Assembly (NCBI GenBank): GCA_905214865.1 | Contig: CAJMNO010000006.1 | Span: 1-64,000, forward strand | Reading direction: 5' to 3' | DNA length: 64,000 nucleotides | From: an uncultured bacterium | Lineage (GTDB): Bacteria; Actinomycetota; Coriobacteriia; Coriobacteriales; Atopobiaceae | Shown here: positions 60,362 through 64,000 of the stretch, one piece after another | Position numbering within the stretch: the stretch's first letter is position 1 | Layout of the letters: each line of letters starts with the position of its first letter | The notes under the pieces: model-generated | The model's input: the letters and a program-made list of their open reading frames with translations, nothing else | What the model was told of the DNA's origin: nothing | The model's database searches: none | Translations under genes and position numbers: made by a program

Positions 60362-60686
60362 GGCAGCAGCTCGCCCGCGTGAGCACTTTGGCGACCCACC
60401 CTCCCCGGTGGGAGGCTCCAACCCACATTCCCGCAGGTCATCTCGCTGCCGCAAATCCTTGATGCCCATCCCTGGCAACAAACGGCCCGCGTGAGTACAC
60501 ACGCGACCGGGTTTCTGCCAAACAGGTCCCGTCCCCACCCCGATGGGCGACGTAAGCCCCGCGTGTGTACTCACACGAGGACTTCCAGCCAAGGTTCGAG
60601 GATTGATGGATCCCTAACTGGGAAAACGTAGCTTGACCCATCGCAGGAACGGCGCGAAAGTGCTCACGCGGGCGATTTGTCGCCAT
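60362..60686. repeat. Dyad module, copy D (325 bp)
   Basis: The most symmetric copy. Left end TGGCAGCAGCTCGCCCGCGT..GAGCACTT (60362-60389) and right end (60659-60686, AAGTGCTCACGCGGGCGA..TCGCCA) are near-exact inverted complements over 28 bases. ATTCCCGCAGGT (60428-60439), 48-bp units at 60474-60521 and 60545-60592, and AACTGGGAAAACGT (60617-60630) lie between. Confidence 0.87.
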
Positions 60687-60710
60687 TCAACCCATTCCTT
60701 GACCCTAAAT

Positions 60711-60758
60711 GGCAGCTGAAGCCTTACGTGAGCACTCACGCGAGGCGTCCGCTGCCAA
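60711..60758. repeat. Extra 48-bp palindromic unit after module D
   Basis: TGGCAGCTGAAGCC at the left, centre ACGTGAGCACTCACGCG, and CGTCCGCTGCCA at the right; 24 bases beyond module D, the same relative place as the solitary unit after module A. Confidence 0.8.
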
Positions 60759-60857
60759 AGCTCAACTCATCTTGTTGCCGCACGCCAGGGCGCAAGGCCG
60801 GCGGCGCCCACGGTTCCATGCCGACGCAAACCCCAACGCTCCTTGGGACGAGGCCGC

Positions 60858-61262
60858 CTACTTCCCGGCGGGATCCTTGGGAAGCGTCCCGTCCTGCTGC
60901 GCGCGGCGAATCGCCATCTCCAGGTTGGCGAGCATCGGAGCGGCCTCCCCTCCCGGCAGCGGGGCGTCAGGCAGGCTCTCGCCACGATAGCTGTTGTCAA
61001 ACAGCACGCTGAGCATGTCGGGCAGCGGGCTCTCGTAGCCGTCGTCCTCGGACTCGTAGCCCTGGACGTCGTACCCCGAGGCCTCGAGCGCAAACGCGAT
61101 GACCGACAGGTCCACCCCGGCGTCCTTGGCAAGCTCGGGGATGGTCCTCTCCGCCGGAAGCTCCTCAAATCCCAGCTCGATCAGCGTCTGGCGCAGGTCC
61201 TCGTTCCCCTCCAGCAGCTCTCCCAGCGGCTTTGCCAGATCAAGCGCCCTCTTCTCCGCCAT
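60858..61262 (-). CDS. DUF1858-like small protein
   Basis: A 134-residue protein. The first ~65 residues (LDLAKPLGELLEGNEDLRQT, LIELGFEELPAERTIPELAK, GVDLSVIAFALEASGYDVQG) resemble DUF1858, a helical domain often near hybrid-cluster or Fe-S proteins. The rest is acidic then Ala/Pro-rich. No cysteine pair is present, so no redox function can be assigned. Start supported by GGGGGAGGACC. Confidence 0.62.
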   Translation of the reverse strand: MAEKRALDLAKPLGELLEGNEDLRQTLIELGFEELPAERTIPELAKDAGVDLSVIAFALEASGYDVQGYESEDDGYESPLPDMLSVLFDNSYRGESLPDAPLPGGEAAPMLANLEMAIRRAQQDGTLPKDPAGK

Positions 61263-61443
61263 GGTCCTCCCCCTCCACGAAGTGTCAACTGCGATAGCTT
61301 ACCCCACAGACGCGATGCAAGTCGCAAGCCAACCCCACCAAAGCCAAGGGGAGAGACGCTGCGCGACGGCTGCCAGGCCCGTCCCACGGGCAGGAAGCCA
61401 TCCTCGCCCGCTCGGCCACCGCGGGAAACCCGGGCGGCGTCCC

Positions 61444-62133
61444 TCACGGCCACAGGCTGCCGGCGATGAGCAGCTGGGCGGCGTAGTAGGTGGAGAGGCT
61501 CGCGACGCGGCGCCCCGTCGTGCTCCCGCCTCCAAAGGAGTTGATCGCGAGCAGCGTGTCCGACACCGCGAACAGAATCCCGCCCAGCGCGAACGCCAGA
61601 CGCGACGGGGACGGCTGGGAGAGGAACCCGACGATCGCGAAGGACGCGACGCTCACGACCGCTCCCAGGTAGATCACCCCGCTCAGGCGCCTGGCGCCGC
61701 GCAGGCGAATCCGCGGGCCCAGCACGGCAAAGGCCACGGCGACTGCCACCACGGCAAGCAGGAGCGGGATGCCCGGCATCGGGCAAGAGGGCACGAGCAC
61801 CCCCAGGTAGGCGACGTGCCCGAGGAAGAAGCTCACGGCACCCGACATGAAGAGGTGCGTGGCGACGCGCTTGACCGGCTGGACAAACCGGAGCGCGTGC
61901 AGGACGTCCCCCACCGCACCGCAGGCCAGCCCAAGGCAGACGAGGGACGACGCCATGGACGCCCCGCCCGCCCGGACCCCTTGGAACGACCCCCACAGAC
62001 CCAGGAGCACGAAGGCGAGAGACGCAAGCCCCTTGAGGACGGCGGCAACGCCATAGCGGTGCGAGCGGTCGCTCTGGATGAACGCCGCCTGCAACGCGAT
62101 GCCGACGAGCGCGAGCGAAAGGGATGGGGACAT
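61444..62133 (-). CDS. YhhN/TMEM86-family lysoplasmalogenase-like membrane protein
   Basis: About 229 residues with seven to eight membrane helices. The YhhN pattern is visible: LVCLGLACGAVGDVLHALRF, AVSFFLGHVAYLGVL, and GGILFAVSDTLLAINSFGG with the Asp pairs (GD and SD) that serve as the catalytic acids of TMEM86 enzymes cleaving the vinyl-ether bond of lysoplasmalogens. Plasmalogens occur in anaerobic bacteria, which makes the assignment plausible. GGAGGAGCC precedes ATG 62133. Confidence 0.85.
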   Translation of the reverse strand: MSPSLSLALVGIALQAAFIQSDRSHRYGVAAVLKGLASLAFVLLGLWGSFQGVRAGGASMASSLVCLGLACGAVGDVLHALRFVQPVKRVATHLFMSGAVSFFLGHVAYLGVLVPSCPMPGIPLLLAVVAVAVAFAVLGPRIRLRGARRLSGVIYLGAVVSVASFAIVGFLSQPSPSRLAFALGGILFAVSDTLLAINSFGGGSTTGRRVASLSTYYAAQLLIAGSLWP

Positions 62134-62353
62134 GGCTCCTCCGAGCTTTGGCTGACATCGGGAGGACGCCCCTCCCCAGCAGATGGTACCCGCGCGCGTT
62201 GGGCGCGGTCCCAAGCCACCCGCCCCGCGGCGGCGACCGTCACGCGGGCGGAGGAAGCGGAGCGTCCCTCTCTCTCCCTTCTTTTCGTCTACCTCCACTC
62301 AAGCGCCTCGTGACTCCAGGTCAAATCGGAAGCCGCCCCTTGGAGCACGGGAT

Positions 62354-63211
62354 TCACCACCAATGCGGAAAAGACCACCGCGCTCTCCATCTTCGAATAG
62401 CGTTCGGAAAGCCCCGTCTGTGCAACGAGCTTGCTGTGCTCGTTTCATAAGTGCCCCGCCATTCCCTAGGGACGTCGAACTGATCGGGCAGCTCGAGGCC
62501 CCTGGCACCTGATTCGCGACGTAGGCGATTCTGGAAGTCCAACCCGTTGATATCAACTGAAGTTGCGTAGACCACAATGTCAACAAGGTCTTTCACCCTT
62601 GAAGATGGCCCCCCGTCATGGCGTTCGAGAATTGCGCAAACCTTATCTGAAAGGGCCGCCTCGGCAGGATAAACCAGGTACTCAAATGTTTCGACTCCGC
62701 GGATTTCAAGCCTGTCGGCAGGAACCATCCTCTCGGCTCTCTCCAAAGGGACATCATCTACAACAAGGTCAATTGAAATCGGCTGCAGTCGCTTCGAGCC
62801 AAGCCAGGGAACAAACGTAACGTTTGCCCCGGTCCTATATTCGTCCCGCGCCTTTATCGGACGAACTTTCTCAAAGACAAAATGCACGTGATCCCCAAGG
62901 TCAAGAGAGGCCGCCACCTTGAGCCGTTCCACGGCTTCATCGATTGAAGTGCCTTCTGCAAGCAAGTCAACGTCCCTGGTGGCACGAGCATCCATTGTTC
63001 TGGCAAGCATCGCTCGACCACCCTTAAGAACGAAACCTGAGCGAGAGTCGCAGAACACCCGACACAACAGACGATGGAACCAAAAGGACTGGACCGCACG
63101 ACCCGTATCCATCGGCGACGCCTCTGCCACAGACTTGACTGCCTGTTCGAGGGCGCGTGGGGTTCGGTAGGCGAATCCCGTCCCCCCGCTATCTTCAGCT
63201 GGTGTGGACAA
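62354..63211 (-). CDS. abiEii: AbiEii-type nucleotidyltransferase toxin
   Basis: About 285 residues of the AbiEii/AbiGii family (type IV toxin, nucleotidyltransferase fold). FVLKGGRAMLARTMDARATRDVDLL has the GG...RDVDL active site, and IDLVVDDVPLER the further acidic site. PAEAALSDKVCAILERHDGG with RVKDLVDIVVYA is the family C-terminal core. TTG at 63211 is preferred because GGAGAGGGGGAGAGG lies directly upstream and it overlaps the antitoxin by 17 bases; the same frame is open to 63250. The sequence is less GC-rich than the window, which suggests transfer. Confidence 0.82.
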   Translation of the reverse strand: MSTPAEDSGGTGFAYRTPRALEQAVKSVAEASPMDTGRAVQSFWFHRLLCRVFCDSRSGFVLKGGRAMLARTMDARATRDVDLLAEGTSIDEAVERLKVAASLDLGDHVHFVFEKVRPIKARDEYRTGANVTFVPWLGSKRLQPISIDLVVDDVPLERAERMVPADRLEIRGVETFEYLVYPAEAALSDKVCAILERHDGGPSSRVKDLVDIVVYATSVDINGLDFQNRLRRESGARGLELPDQFDVPREWRGTYETSTASSLHRRGFPNAIRRWRARWSFPHWW

Positions 63212-63842
63212 TCCTCTCCCCCTCTCCGAAATGCTCTCTAAGAACCCCAAGCAGCTTGCGGGTACGTTGGCTCTTGCCCTCCAGAGCGATCAGTTCATAC
63301 AGGCGAGAGTCGTCGATTCCGTGTGCCCTTGCATCAGAGAACGCATCCTCCACAAGGGAAGGGTCCTCGCCGTCCAGGCACAAATCAACAAGGGTACGCT
63401 CGGGCCTAGTGACGGGAAGGCCGTGAAGCCATGTGGCATCGCGCTCCTCGATGCACCTCACGCCAAATCGGACGCAGGAGAGCCTTGAGTTGATGCGACT
63501 CGGAGCATAGAGGCGATAGGGAGAGAGCCAAAGGTCTCCCAGGTTCAGCAAGCTTGCGGCACTGCTCCCCCCAATGACGATACCGTCGAAAGACGTCATA
63601 CGCTCCCCTGTGAACATTGTCGGAGCGGTGAGTTTCCATACGGCAGACAGCTCGTCCGTCTCGGACGGAGGCGTGCTAGCTACACGGTAAGCACCGTGAA
63701 GCAGGCGATCAACGTGGCCCTCGGAGAACGCCCGCGAGAGCACTTGGCGCGGTATGCCCAGACGCATTGCCTGGGCAGCAGTAAAAACCCCCTCGGAAGC
63801 CGAGAGTTCATCGAGTGCCCCTCTGTAATCATGATATTTCAT
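63195..63842 (-). CDS. abiEi: AbiEi-type antitoxin/transcriptional repressor
   Basis: A 215-residue AbiEi antitoxin. The N-terminal winged helix (EGVFTAAQAMRLGIPRQVLS, GHVDRLLHGAYRVAS) binds the promoter; the C-terminal domain (VTRPERTLVDLCLDGEDPSL, VEDAFSDARAHGIDDSRLYE) neutralises the toxin. The start codon abuts a palindrome at 63842-63880. The pair forms a phage-abortive toxin-antitoxin unit by family knowledge. Confidence 0.86.
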   Translation of the reverse strand: MKYHDYRGALDELSASEGVFTAAQAMRLGIPRQVLSRAFSEGHVDRLLHGAYRVASTPPSETDELSAVWKLTAPTMFTGERMTSFDGIVIGGSSAASLLNLGDLWLSPYRLYAPSRINSRLSCVRFGVRCIEERDATWLHGLPVTRPERTLVDLCLDGEDPSLVEDAFSDARAHGIDDSRLYELIALEGKSQRTRKLLGVLREHFGEGERIVHTS

Positions 63843-63880
63843 GTTGCGATTGTCTCATATTACAAGACATTTGCAACATA
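63842..63880. promoter_or_regulatory. Operator-like dyad at the abiE promoter
   Basis: ATGTTGC (63842-63848) and GCAACAT (63874-63880) plus TGTCT (63852-63856) and AGACA (63866-63870) share one axis at 63861, directly upstream of the antitoxin gene. AbiEi proteins are known to repress by binding inverted repeats here. Confidence 0.6.
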
Positions 63881-64000
63881 TAATGGTGTACAAACGTAGC
63901 AATGACCTCTGAGACCCTTCGATGCTTCCCGAATCCAGTCAAGCGTCACCCAACCCACGTACAGGACATGGGAGCAAATGTCGCCAGGCGCGCGACACGC
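63881..64000. other. Window end, no gene recognised
   Basis: 120 bases upstream of the abiE operator. No reading frame with a ribosome site is visible. The right border of the toxin-antitoxin island may lie beyond the window. Confidence 0.4.

Noticed and set aside
59971..60758. CRISPR array
   Set aside because: Units are palindromic, variable in sequence and unevenly spaced, in mirrored order, with no constant repeat/spacer pattern and no cas gene in the window.

Overview
This is a GC-rich chromosomal segment with short intergenic gaps and strong GGAGG-type ribosome sites, from an actinobacterium. The best guess is a member of the Coriobacteriia, such as an Atopobiaceae or Olsenella-like gut or oral anaerobe. 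Supporting gene types are a CBS/DRTGG-type family II pyrophosphatase, a UbiD/UbiX pair, an [4Fe-4S] aldo/keto reductase and N-terminally anchored GH25 lysozymes. The lineage is an inference from gene content; no rRNA or tRNA gene was found to test it.

Layout. 1-16 kb (mostly minus strand): an aminotransferase, a DUF523-purine nucleoside phosphorylase fusion, a SurA-like membrane protein, a HEAT protein, a NYN/OST-HTH RNA-binding protein, an LxxG-heptad protein plus MMPL transporter with a divergent TetR regulator, a 3-hydroxyisobutyrate-dehydrogenase-like enzyme with a Cys/His-rich tail, DegV, ribosome hibernation factor and a solute-binding lipoprotein. 16-28.5 kb: comF, then a minus-strand cluster merR-ubiD-DASS transporter-ubiX-idi that looks like a self-contained prenyl-FMN-dependent aryl-acid decarboxylation unit. 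It is preceded by metG-rsmA-tatD and by a GH5-like protein lacking both catalytic glutamates, coupled to rsmI. 28.6-30.5 kb: an apparently complete IS607-family element (serine recombinase TnpA plus TnpB). 30.6-40.8 kb: a divergent peptide deformylase coupled to a GH25 lysozyme, an aldo/keto reductase, a second GH25 lysozyme, ettA, an HD protein coupled to asparaginase, and ppaC. 42-50.9 kb: yfbR, trmB, a PfkB sugar-phosphate kinase, recQ, a TMEM175-type channel, thpR, a DUF1292 protein and a large DUF3825-like protein. 52-61 kb: icd, a MoxR/VWA/ankyrin-like module, proA and tag. 61-64 kb: a DUF1858-like protein, a YhhN lysoplasmalogenase-like protein and an AbiEi/AbiEii toxin-antitoxin pair in visibly lower-GC sequence.

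The most unusual content is non-coding. Three intergenic stretches of 1.1-1.3 kb (40.8-42.1, 50.9-52.0 and 59.6-60.9 kb) hold four copies of a 325-341 bp modular element. Each copy has 28-bp terminal inverted repeats (TGGC...GTGAGCACTT), two internal palindromic units of exactly 48 bp, and an inverted pair of AACTGGGAAAACGT motifs, so the whole element has one dyad axis. Extra single 48-bp units follow two copies. The first two of these stretches also share a diverged upstream block with a near-perfect or perfect CGTGTACACG palindrome. A different 26-bp repeat family lies at 17.4-17.6 kb, where it forms the 3' end of idi, and at 51.0 kb. I know of no named family that matches. They could be non-autonomous mobile elements, structured RNAs or multi-site protein-binding arrays, and the sequence alone does not decide.
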